Shown here in pieces: positions 22,601 to 34,600 of a stretch of DNA of 64,000 bases. Each line of letters starts with the position of its first letter. The first letter of the stretch is position 1. The notes below the pieces were generated by a model. That model saw only the letters and a program-made list of their open reading frames with translations, made no database searches and was not told the DNA's origin. The DNA lies in contig JAMZAV010001822.1 in the NCBI GenBank assembly GCA_024449915.1, positions 1-64,000 on the forward strand. The letters run 5' to 3'. A program made the position numbers and the translations under genes. Source of the stretch: Sweltsa coloradensis. Lineage: Eukaryota > Arthropoda > Insecta > Plecoptera > Chloroperlidae.

Positions 22601-25600
22601 TTTCGTCTATGCCTACATCGATGACATTCTTATCGCCGCGACGTCGCCGGAAGAACACGAGAAACACCTACGCCTACTCTTTGCACGCTTATCAGAGTAC
22701 GGTGTCCTGATAAACACTTCAAAATGCATTTTCGGTGTTTCCGAGGTAAATTTTCCCTTGGTCACACCGTCAACGCCAGTGGGAACGACCTCTCGAAGAT
22801 AAGGTCGATGCTATCGTTTGTTTTCCACCACCCAGCAACATTAGGAAACTACGACAGTTTCTTGGGATGATAAATTTCTATCGTCGATTCATGCCATCTG
22901 CAGCCCGGCTTCAGGCACCCTCAACGACCTTCTTGTCGGTGCTGATGCTTCAGGTAAGATGCCCATCGTTTAGACGCCAGAGCTGTTGAACACGTTTGAT
23001 AAGTGTAAGCGTAGTCTCTCACAAGCAGCACTTCTTGCGCACCCTGACTCTAGAGCAGAGCTTGCAATCGTCGCTGATGCCTCTGATAGGTGCATTGGAG
23101 CTGCTCTTCACCAGAAAACGGGTTTAGGTTGGCAACCACTAGCGTTTTTCTCGCGAAAGCTGAATACGGCGCAACTCAATTATGGCGCATACGATCGTGA
23201 GCTCCTCGCAGTCTACGAGGCATCCGGTACTTCCGTCATATGGTGGAAGCCAGGACGTTCGCAATCTACACCGACCACAAGCCATTGATATTTGCGTTCA
23301 GCAAAAAGTCTGACAAGTGTTCCCCGCGGCAATTTCGTTACCTTGACTTACATTGGGCAATTTTCAACAGACATTCATCATGTTCCCGGTACGGAAAATG
23401 TCGTTGCCGATGCTCTGTCCAGGGTGGAAGCGATCTCGGCCTCTGTGAGTAATGAGACAATTGCCCAAGCCCAAGTGAACGATCCCGAACTCCAAGCGTT
23501 TCTCCATTCTGACACTGCACTCGAACTGAAACGTCGGAGCCTTGTTGACACAGACCTTACGATATACTGTGACACATCCACGTCAATAGACCGACCTTTC
23601 GTGCCAGTTACTCTCCGACGCCAGGTGTTTGACAGTCTTCATAGTCTGTCCCATCCCGGTGTTGCTGCCTCAGTCCGTCTTGTCTCAAGGACCTACGTCT
23701 GGCCTTCGATAAAGAAAGACTTCAAGGGAGTGGGCAAGGGCCTGCATAGCGTGTCCAGAGATCAAAGGTCACACGACACGTCTCGACACCTGTTGAACAT
23801 TTCAACGCTCCAGACGCTCGTTTTGACCATATCCACATCGATCTGGTGGTCCTCTTCCTGAGTCATCTGGATTTCGTTACCTGCTTACATGCGTAGATCG
23901 ATTTACTCGTTGGCCGGAAGCAATTCCTTTATCCGACATCACTGCGGATACAGTTGCTTCTGCCCTCATCACAGGCTGGATATCGCGTTTTGGGACGCCC
24001 CTTTGGATCACTGCCGATCAAGGCCGGCAGTTTGAGTCAGCCCTTTTCAGGTCTCTAAACCACCTGTTAGGCACTACTTTCATCCGAACTACAGCGTACC
24101 ACCCTGCCGCCAATGGCATGGTCGAACGCCTCCATCGCCAGCTCAAGCCGCACTCAAATGCCATGAAGAGGATTGCTGATGGGGCATGTTGGGCATTCGA
24201 TCAGCATGGAAAGAGGATATAAAAGCTACATCTGCCGAGTTGGTGTACGGAACTACTCTCAGACTTCCAGGAGAATATTTGTCGCCTCCGACGTCACGCC
24301 AGACAGCACATCAGAGTACGTCAGCCGACTTCGCCAACGACTCCAGATGCTTCTCGACCGACCACGCCCTACCCAACACGGCAAAAGATGTATTTGTGTT
24401 CAAGGACCTCGCAACATGTTCCCACGTTTTCGTGCGCCATGACGCTGTCCGAACTCCGCTTCAGCAACCGTATGACGGTCCATACGAAATCATAGCAAGG
24501 CACGAGAAGTATTTCACTATTCTGCGTATAGGGAAAAGAGTGGTGGTATCCAATAGATCGGTTGAAGCCTGCTTCATTCTTGACAGCACAGCTCCCGATA
24601 CCGCACAACCATCGACCAAACCGTTCAATCTAATCGACCGAACATCAAGCACTTCCCGGCTACCTAGGATAGTACCTGCCTCCGTTGTCCGCAACAATTT
24701 TGGATCAACATCCGCCAATCCGTCTTTGGTCGGGACTTATGCTGCCGTTACTGCTACCCCCACTAGTCACGACACGAGCAGGACGTTGCGTGTGCGCACC
24801 GGCTCGCCTCGGCACATAGAGATTTCTTTCCCATCGCTACGCTCGTTCACTGGAGGGGGGGTCCTGTAGTGACCTACTAATTGTACAACCTGACATTTTA
24901 CTTATTTAGAAGGCTGTGACTTCCAACCACCAGCCAATTGTTATGTTAGATCATTGTTGAGCTTAAAGACAAATGAAGGTCTAACTCTCTCAACTGCTGG
25001 TTTGGAAAGCAGATGTGTTTTCTCTGTAGTCCTTTCAATGTGAAACTCAATAAATGTTATTATTAGCTTACTCGAATAATGTATTCATTATGACTTCCAC
25101 AGGTTCATCCAATCACAAAGAGATTGCGCTCAATGTACTCAATGCACTTTGCTGCATCCAACGATGTGTTTGGCTCGTATCTCGGTCACGTTTTATCCTG
25201 TCTATGCTTGAAGGAAAGATTATGTTTGCATTCGTAGGCGATATGGCGGCGCGCGCGCTATGGCGGCTACGGCAAATTGCAATATTTTGAAGGATATGAC
25301 GAAGATGAGGGGTGTGATATTTTGACACCAAGAAAAATTCTTAGGAAAGTTCATACACCCTAGACATTTATTTAGGCTATATTTTAGTTTTTATTTCAAG
25401 TAAATCGGGCTATTTTTAGAGGAGTAGTGAATTTTTCGCTGAGGTGCGCTCCGCACCCCAGTTCGTAAAAAATAAATGGATTTGAGGGGTACTGCGCAGC
25501 GATTTTTAATGGTAAGCCGATGGGTTAAATACAAATTTTCAACTCAAAAAGTTCAAACTATGTCTACATTTGGCAAACTTGAGCCTGATACTGACATGTA

Positions 25601-28600
25601 GTGAGCGGTGAGCCCAATAAACCTTTTTGGTCGTCATCACATAAACTACGCCTAAATAGTGCTAAGGCCCATAGGCTACTTTCAGACTGAATGTGAAATA
25701 TTAAATATTGTATTGAAAATCTCTCCACTTGCAAAAGATGTCAATCCAAGATCCTACTAGTAAAATAAGTGAAATTAACATTATAAACTACTTTAGAAGG
25801 TCACTCAACAAAAATGCCTGAAGTAAAAGTGTCCGTTTGTGTGTTCAGACGGCGACCCTCTACCCGGCCATTGTGTTCGGCGTCTGTTTCTTCTTGAACT
25901 TCTTCATCTGGGGTAAACACTCGAGCGGGGCGGTCCCCTTCTCCACCATGATGTCCCTCCTGTGCCTCTGGTTCGGCATATCTCTTCCGCTCGTATTCCT
26001 CGGCTACTACTTCGGGTTCCGGAAGCAGGCCTACCAACATCCGGTGCGCACCAATCAGATCCCGCGGCAAGTGCCCGACCAGCTATGGTACATGAATCCC
26101 CTGCTATGGTAAGTGTTGTTTTTCCGTGTCCGCATCTACATTATTATGTCATCTTTAGGGGTGTGCGGATAACCAAAATTTTGTTTCGGTTCGGATAATT
26201 CGTATCCGAACCGATGCGCGAAAAATTGGAACCGACTTGTTTGAATTGCGCGCGCAAACCTCAACTACTGGCACGGAGCGTGCTGTAGACTGCGCTATCA
26301 CGCTCGTGGTGTTGCGCACCAGAGACTGCGCAGAGCTCTAGGAGGCTTTGCTTGAGTCAACACCGCTACGTTGATCGTTTTTTTTTGGAGTTTGACGACC
26401 ACTGTTCGACTTTCGATATTAAACACGTCACACGACCTTGAGACTGAGGCGATGTTTTATTTATAATGGTTTCATGTTGCTGTCCACACTGCCAACGACT
26501 GAAGTTACACTAGGCTATTTTGTAAATATAATTGGGCAAGGTAAGGAGCCTTTAGTTTCTCACTTTCGGTATTATTCGAGGCAATTAGTATGCCTAATAT
26601 GCGTGGAAGTATTATTTGCAGGTGCAGCGCAATCGAAATACGACGTAAACTACATATCGTTATGACTGGTTTAACCCTACTTCTGCCGTGAACAGCACAT
26701 AGTCCTAGGGCCTACGTATTATTATTAAGATTCCTTGTTACAAGTTATTACTCAATTTACGATGGAAAGTGACATAGAGCGGTAAAATATTACAAAATGA
26801 TGAATGCTCTTTGCTATCCCTAGGTCTAGGGCTAGCCTCAGAGCCTAGTTTAGGGCCTAGGCCTAGCCCACAGCAACTGCTATTGACTGCACTTGGGCCT
26901 AGGCTTTATCAATCTGCATTGGTTTCGAAAATTTGTTGTAGGCTATTAAAATTTGATCAACGTAACAAAGATCCTTAGTTTTTTATTAGGGCCTCTGAGG
27001 AGCCTAGGCTAGGCCCTACCTCAAACCTTGGAACAAACTCAAATTCTTAAATTAGGGCCTAGGCCTAGGCCAATGCTTCATTATTCAAATTATTTTGATA
27101 GGCTATGGGAAAAAAAGTCAAGCTAGGCCTTATACCACTTATTTTATATATATTTTAAGCCTAAACTATCCGAACCGAAACCGAACCAAAAATCGAATAA
27201 TTTTACTATCCGGAACCGGAACCGAACCGAACTCAAAAATCAGGATTCGCACATCCCTAGTCATCTTGCGTCTAAGGTGTCCAGTAGAGACATGCCTCCC
27301 TTTTGTTCTGTCCATGCCCTCTGGTGTTTCGTCATTTGCTTCCTTTAATCTAGCACATAAATGCAGGTGCTGTCTGTCCTGTACTCCGTCATTACATAAT
27401 CTGCATACATCCGATTAAAAATTTCCAAATCAATGAAGGAAGATATTTTGCCAGCAGGTCATGCCCCGTCTCCAATCGGAACATTGCTATTGTTATTTGT
27501 TACCTTCCTTTGGTATGTTCCATTTCCCTTGTTTGTATAGGCCTTCCAGCTTTTATTTCCTGACTCCTCCTTCCATCTTTCCTTTCCTTTACTGATGTGT
27601 GCTGATTTGAGATGTGATTTAATTGCACTATAAGACACACATTTTACAGTTTGTTCTTTCTTGCTTCCCATCTTTGCAAGAAAGTCTGCTTTTTCATTCC
27701 GGATGATACCACAGTGGGCAGGAACCCATTGCAAAACAACCGTGTTTCCTGCCTGCATTAATTTTAGGATCTTGAGTTTACTAGGGGTGTGCAAGTACTC
27801 GAAATGTCGAGTTTTTTCGAGTTTGTTTTTATACTCTACGTCGAGTTTGGTTTTATGCTCAAAGTTTTCGAGTCGAGTTTTGAACACATGAAAATCCTAT
27901 GAAAACTGAGAAGAACCATCATCACAGTAGGGCTAGGCCAGGCCTGGGCCTAGGCTTATAACAACCTAGGCCTACTACGTATGTACTGTGATGGCAAAAA
28001 GTAGGCCTTGGCCCTAGAGACTGCGTGCTTTCAAAATAATTACGATAAACAACAAAGGAGACTTGGATGCGGGAACCGGGAATAGGGCCTAGGCCTAGGC
28101 CTACACGGCGTCGATAACAAAACATCCTTCCTTTATTGGTTTCATTGTGTCTTTGTCACTAATATTTCAGATCAACTATCGAGAAGAAAGAATGCCAGTG
28201 AATATTCCATTTATGCACTTTTTACTTATTTTAAAATTGTAGTTGGTGTAGTTTTGACATGTTTTATGTTCCTTCCTTCAATCGTCCATCTTTGCTTTGA
28301 AGAAGCTTGAAGGTCAAACTCGCCGAGAGTAAAAGCAAGCGCGTGGCGCGCTCCGTCGGCCATCGTTAGAACTAGAGTCGATAAAGAAGGTTCTTCTTTA
28401 TCGACTTTTTTATCGACTGCTGGAACTCGTTTCATTCAAGGGCACGGAATATTCAAATGTGCTGAAAGAGCATTGGAGATGCCTAGACCACGAATATTAT
28501 AATGCGAGTGCGAATTTGGAGGATTTTGTTTTAATTAAAACATTGCAGCAGTATTGTAGTGGGCAGGAACTATAGATAACATGCAGTATAATTATAATTT

Positions 28601-31600
28601 TATTGAAATTGACCAGCACAAAGGGCAGGAAGGCCTCAATTAGCGATACCAAAAAAGGGCTCGTTCACTGGAGGGGGGGTCTGTAGTGAACTACTTTATC
28701 TACTATTGTACACCTGACATTTACTTATTTAGCAGGCTGTGACTTCCAACCACCAGCCAATTGTTATGTTAGATCATGGTTGAGCTTAAGACAATGAAGG
28801 TCTAACTCTCTCAACTGCTGTTTGGAAAGCAGATTTGTTTTCTCTGTAGTCCTTTCATGTGAAAACTCATAAATGTTATTATTGCTTACTCTCGCTAATG
28901 TTTCATTATGATTCCACAGTTCTCCAATCACAAAGGATTGCGCTCAATGTACTCATGCACTTTGCTGCTCGCAACGTGTGTTTGCTCGTATCTCGTCACT
29001 TAATCATTCAAGTTTTTATCCTTCTATGCTTGAAGGAAAGATATGTTGTCATCGTATGCGGTTGGGGGCGCGCGCGCTAGGCGGCTACAGCCAATTGCAC
29101 ATATTTGAAGGATATGAACGAAGAGGAGGGGTGTATTTTGAATCCAAGAAAAATTCTTAGGAAAGTTCATACACCCTAGACATTTATTTAGGCTATATTT
29201 TAGTTTTTTATTTCAAGTAATCGGGCTATTTTTAGAGACTGAATTTTTAGCTGAAATGGTCCCCCACTCCGCCACCCATTCGTAAAAAATACAAATGGAT
29301 TTTTGAGGGTACTGCGCACGCTTTTTATGGTAAGCCGATGGGTTAAATACAATTTTTCAACTCAAAAAGTTCAACTATGTCTCATTTGGCAAACTTGAGC
29401 CTGATTACTGACATGTATTGAGCGGTGAGCCCAATAAACTTTTTGGTCCGGCATCACATAACTACGCCTAAATAGTGCACGGCCCCATAGGCTACTTTTT
29501 CCGACTGATGTGAAATATTAACTATTGTATTTGAGAAATTCTCTCCACTTGCAGAGAGGTCAATCAAGATCGCTACTGTAAATAAGTTCAATTAACTTAT
29601 AACTACTTAGAAATCCTCACAAAAATGCCTGAAGTAAAGTGTCCGTTTGGTTGTTCAGACTGCGACCCTCTGCCGGCCATTGTGTTTCGGCGTCTGTTTC
29701 TCTTGAACTTCTTCATCTGGGGTAAACCACTCGCGGGCGGTCCCCTTCTCCACCATGATGTCCCTCCTGGTGCCTCTTGTTCGTCATATCCTCTTCCGCT
29801 CGTATTCCTCGGCTTACTACGTCGTTCCGAGCAGGCCTACCAACATCCGGGTGGCGCCCAATCAGTATTTCCCCGGCAAGTGCCCGAACCGCTATGTACG
29901 ATATCCCTGCTATGGTAAGTGTTGTTTTTTTCGTGTCCCATCTACATTTTATGTCATCTTTAGGGGTGTGCGGATAACCCAAATTTTTGGTTCGGTTCGG
30001 ATTAATTTCTATCCGAACCGTGCGCAAAAATGGAACCGACTTCGTTCATTCGGATAGTTTTGAATTGCGAGCGCAACTCAACTACTGGCACGGAGCTGTG
30101 TCTGTAACTGCGCTATCACCTCGTGGTTGTGGCGCACCAAGCGCGCAGAGCTCTAGGAGGCTTTGCTTGAGTCACACCGCTCCGTTGACGTTTTTTTTGG
30201 AGTTTGAACGACCACTGTTCGACTTTCGATATTAAACACGTCACCGACCTGAGACTGAGGCGATGTTTTATTTATATGGTTTCAGTTGCTGTCCACACTG
30301 CACAACTGCTGAAGTTACACTAGGCTATTTTGTAATTAATGGGCAAGCAAGGAGCCTTTAGTTTCTCACTTCGGTATTATTCGAGCCAATTAGTATGCCT
30401 AATTGCTGGAAGTTATATTGCTGTGCAGCGCAAATCAGAAATACGACGTAACTACAATATCTTATGACTGTTTAACCTACTTCTGCGTGAACAGCACATA
30501 CGTCCTAGGCCTACCGTATTTTTATTACGATTCCTTGTTACAGTTATTACTCAATTTACGATGAAAGTGACATAGAGCGGTAAAAATATACAAAATGTGT
30601 AATGCTCTTTGCTATCCCTAGGTCTAGGGGCTACTCATAGCCTATTTAGGGCCTAGGCCTAGCCACAGCACTGTTTATTGCTGAAAAAACTGGGCCTCGG
30701 CCTTTATCAATCTGCATTGGGTTTCGAAATTGTTTGTAGGCTGATTAAAATTTGATCACGTAACAAAGATCCCGTAGTTTTTTTATTAGGGCCTCTGAGG
30801 AGCCCTAGGCTAGCCTACCTTCAACCTTGGAACAACTCAAATTCTTAAATTTAGGGCCTAGCCTAGGCCAGTGCTCATTATTCACTTATTTTGATGGCTT
30901 ATGAGAAAAAAAAAGTCAAGCTAGCCCTATACCACTTATTTTATCTATATTTTCAGCCTAAACTATCCGACCGAACCGACCGAAATCCGAATATTATTTA
31001 ACTATCCGTAACCGGAACCGACCGAACCTCAAAATCTGATTAGCACATCCCTAGTCATCTGCGTCTAGGTGTCCATTAGGACAGCCCTCCCTTTTGTCTG
31101 TTCCATGCCCTCTGTGTTTCGTCATTGCTTCTTTAATCTAGCACATAAATGCAAGGTGCTGTCTGTCTTTACTCGTCTTACTAATCTGCATACATCCGAT
31201 TAAAAATTTCCAATCATGAAGGAAGATATTTTCCCAGCAGTCATTCCCCGTCTCAATCGTATATGCTATTGTTTATTTTTTACCTTCTTTGGATGTTCCT
31301 TTCCTTGTTTTGTAATAGGCCTTCCAGCTTTTAATTGCAGGACTCCTCCTTCCATCTTTTCCTTTCCTTTACTGATGTGTGCCTGATTGAATTTGATTTT
31401 AATTGCACTATCGACCACACATTTACAGTTTGTTCTTTCTTGCTGTCCCATCTTTGCAAGAACTCTGCTTTTTCTTCCCGATGATACCACAGTGGCATGG
31501 AACCCATTGCAAAACAACCGTGTTTCCTGCCTGCATTAATTTTAGGATCTTGAGTTTAACTAGGGTGTGGCGAGTACTCGAAATGTCGAGTTTTTTTAGT

Positions 31601-34600
31601 TTGTTTTTTATACTGTAACTCGCGTCGAGTTTTGGTTTTAGCTAAAGTTTTTCGAGTCGAGTTTTGAACACTTGAATCCTGATGAACTGAGAGAACCATC
31701 ATCACGTAGGGCTAGGCCAGGACCTGGGCTGCTTATACAACCAGGCCTTACTACATTTGTACTGTGATGCAAAAAGTAGGCCTGCCCTAGAGACTGTGTG
31801 CTTTCAACGAATTACGTAACAACAAGGAACTTGGATTGCGGCACCGGTATAGGCCCTAGGCCTAGGCCTAGGCCTACACGGCGTCGATCACAAACTCCTT
31901 CCTTTAGTGGTTCGTTGTGTCCTTTGTCACTAATATTTCAGATCACTATCGCGAGAAAGAATGCATAATATTCCCATTTATGCACTTTTTACTTATTTTT
32001 AAAATTGTAGTTGGGTGTAGTTTTGACATGTTTTTAGGTTTCTTCCTCAATCTTCCATCTTGGCTTTGAAGAAGCTTGAAGTCCAAACTCGCCGAGAGTA
32101 AAAGCAAGCGCGTGGCGCGCTCCTCGGCCAGTCGTTAGAACTAAGAGTCGATAAAGAAGGTTCTTCTTTATCGACTTCTTTATCGACTGCCCCCCCTTTT
32201 TTTTTGGACTCGTTTCATTCAGGCCGTGGATTTCAAATGTTGCTGCAAGAGCAATTGGTAGATGCTAGACCACGAATATTATAAAAAAAAAAAATAAAAT
32301 GCGAGTGCGATTTGGAGGATTTTGTTTGTATTAAACATGCGCAGTTTGTAGTGGGGCCAGAACTATAGATCATTGCGTTAATTTATTTATTGAAATGCCA
32401 TCACAAAGGGCAGGAGCCTCATACATAGCCCAATACTATACAATAATGTATTATTTAAATGTCTACACAGACAAATCGTGTGTCCAGTGATCCTACTATA
32501 AATAAAATACATTTTGAAATGAATCTCCGACTCGACTCGATACTCGAGTATTTAAAGGAATACTCGCTCGATTCAAAATGTGCTACTCGACACCCTAGAG
32601 TTACACATTTTCTAAACATCTGCCGCTACAGCTGCCTTAGTCTATCATTTACACTACCTTTGTGGTGTGTTAAGGAATGCCAAAGGCTGGACATGTGAGA
32701 AACATGTAGAGATAGGATAGAGACCACAGCTTCCTGAAGTGGAGTAGGCGCGCCGTGAATAAGACATAAACACAAATAAACAATACAACCTACATTTCAA
32801 CATTTCGTCTACGTGACCGTCCTCAGGTGAGTATAGAAGAGATACTGAAGGTGAAAACTAAAAGCTAGGTGCCGTTGGCTGGGTGGGTGAAGTGAAAGAT
32901 GATGGGGGGTGTGTAATGGGTGCAGGGAGGGGGTAAGAGTAGGAGTGGAGGCTACCTCAAAGGAAGGCGATTGCCATTAGCCTGCAATGCCGCATTGATG
33001 CTATGGGCATGGCCTTCCCTTCGTACTTTGTTTCATTCAGTTTGTGTCATCAGTCACTCCCTCCCACTGTACACGATGGAGACTGAGAAGATGGAACTGG
33101 CCTACCATGGATTTTGCAAATCACGCACAACCTTAAGCCTTAAACTTAGGTAGTCCTCCCTCTCCTCCTCTCTACCCCCTCCCGTTCCTTACACCCCACC
33201 CCCTCATCTTTCACTTCACCCCAACCCCCACCCAGCCAACGGCTACCTATCTTAGTTTTCACCTCAGTATCTTTCTCTACTCCTGCAGGAAGGTCACGTA
33301 GACCGAAACGTTTGAAATGTAGTGTTGTATTTGTTTATTTGTGTTTATGTCTTCTATCACGGCGGGCCTACTCCACTTCAGGTAAGCTGTTGGTCTCCTA
33401 TCCTATCTCTACATGTTTCTCACATTATAACTACTTTCCTATTTTGAAACTTAAATAATTTTGTCCAGGGCCCTATCTATTGCCTTGACTTCTCCATCAA
33501 AGTTCAAATAAGAATTAAGTTATCGCGTATTTACTCAACTATAGGCCGCCATTGAGTATTGGCCGCACACGGCACACCTATTTTGATTACTAAAGTTTGA
33601 ATTAATAGGCCTATTGCCTGGTATAAACACTGTTTACAAGAAGCTTTGCATAATGGCTGCACCCCACTTTTTGAACTAGAAAATTTAAAACATACCTGAG
33701 GCCTATATTTGCTTAAATAGTAAATACAATATTTGAGCGTCCAAACGGAACCAAAAATTTTTATTTCCCTGCATTAAGTTAGAAGTAAGAACTGCATTAA
33801 AAAAGGCACACCTAAGCCTGTTAAAAATTGATTTATTTCATCTTCCTTTGCCGAAGTTTAATCAATGTGATATTCCAGCACGCTAATGGCTGGCGTTCTT
33901 CCGTTCGGTGCGGTCTTCATCGAGCTGTTCTTCATCTTCACTGCGATCTGGGAGAACCAGTTCTACTACCTGTTTGGTTTCCTCTTCCTCGTCTTCTGCA
34001 TCCTTGTCATCTCGTGCTCGCAGATATCCATCGTCATGGTCTACTTCCAGCTCTGCGGAGAGGTAAGTAGTTATGCTGATATCCATTGTCATCCTCTTTC
34101 TTCAGACAGTTGAAATGAGCTTCCAAAGTGTATTTACCCGATTGCAAGCCGACCTTTTTATTTACTTTCCGTTGTTATAAAACCACCCTCGGCTTGCAAT
34201 CGAGCAAATACAGTTTAACGTGTCTCAATTAGTGATGACATCGGGTACCCGGAAACCGGTTCCGAACCGTTTCTGTAGGGAATCGGTTCCGACTTTTAAC
34301 ACCGTGGTTCCAAGGAAAGAGTTTTTTTTTTTTTTTACAAAGTGTGTTAAAATTTGTGATAAATAATTGATAGTAATTTAAATTCAAATTTGTATTTCTT
34401 TTTGGTACGGTAACGTAACTACGTAACGCAACTATTGGAACACAGATTGTGGGAGTTATTCGCTTCGCACCTTTGAAGAATAATATTAAGGGCACTTTTG
34501 ACCTGCTACTTGTAAATTGTAACTAAAAAAAATTTAAAATTAATTTTTTTTTTTTAAAGAACCGGTTTGGACTTTTTGGACTTGATGTCATCACTAGTCT

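Larger units (their letters stand above)
20459..25101 (+). mobile_element. Ty3/gypsy-type LTR retrotransposon, 4.6 kb, in TM9SF4 intron 3
   Basis: Two near-identical LTRs (TGTAGTGACC...TTCCACA) enclose gag, protease, reverse transcriptase, RNase H and integrase in that order, which is the gypsy (Metaviridae) order. A 4-bp target duplication GGTT flanks it (20455-20458, 25102-25105). The LTRs differ by one 9-bp gap and about three bases, so insertion is recent. Despite that, the coding region contains many frame breaks. It lies in the same orientation as the host gene. Confidence 0.93.
24841..28650 (+). repeat. Direct duplication of about 3.8 kb, copy 1 (cleaner copy)
   Basis: This segment runs from the last bases of the retrotransposon coding region through the 3' LTR, TM9SF4 exon 4, a hAT-like element, a LINE fragment and the first about 870 bp of a hAT copy. 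It repeats collinearly at 28659 to about 32436. The junction is marked by AAAAAAG at 28651-28657. Confidence 0.95.
28659..32436 (+). repeat. Direct duplication of about 3.8 kb, copy 2 (indel-rich)
   Basis: Collinear with 24841-28650 but with a one- or two-base insertion or deletion every few tens of bases, in coding and non-coding parts alike. It contains an LTR remnant (28682-28918), a broken exon 4 (29659-29914), a hAT-like element (29961-31053), LINE RNase H (31062-31559) and the hAT left end (31560 on). The even spread of small indels is characteristic of uncorrected long-read sequence, not of neutral decay. Confidence 0.92.

Noticed and set aside
29659..29914. Second exon 4 as a mutually exclusive alternative exon
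   Set aside because: Splice borders are preserved, but indels occur at the same rate as in flanking intron and transposons, and the frame is destroyed.
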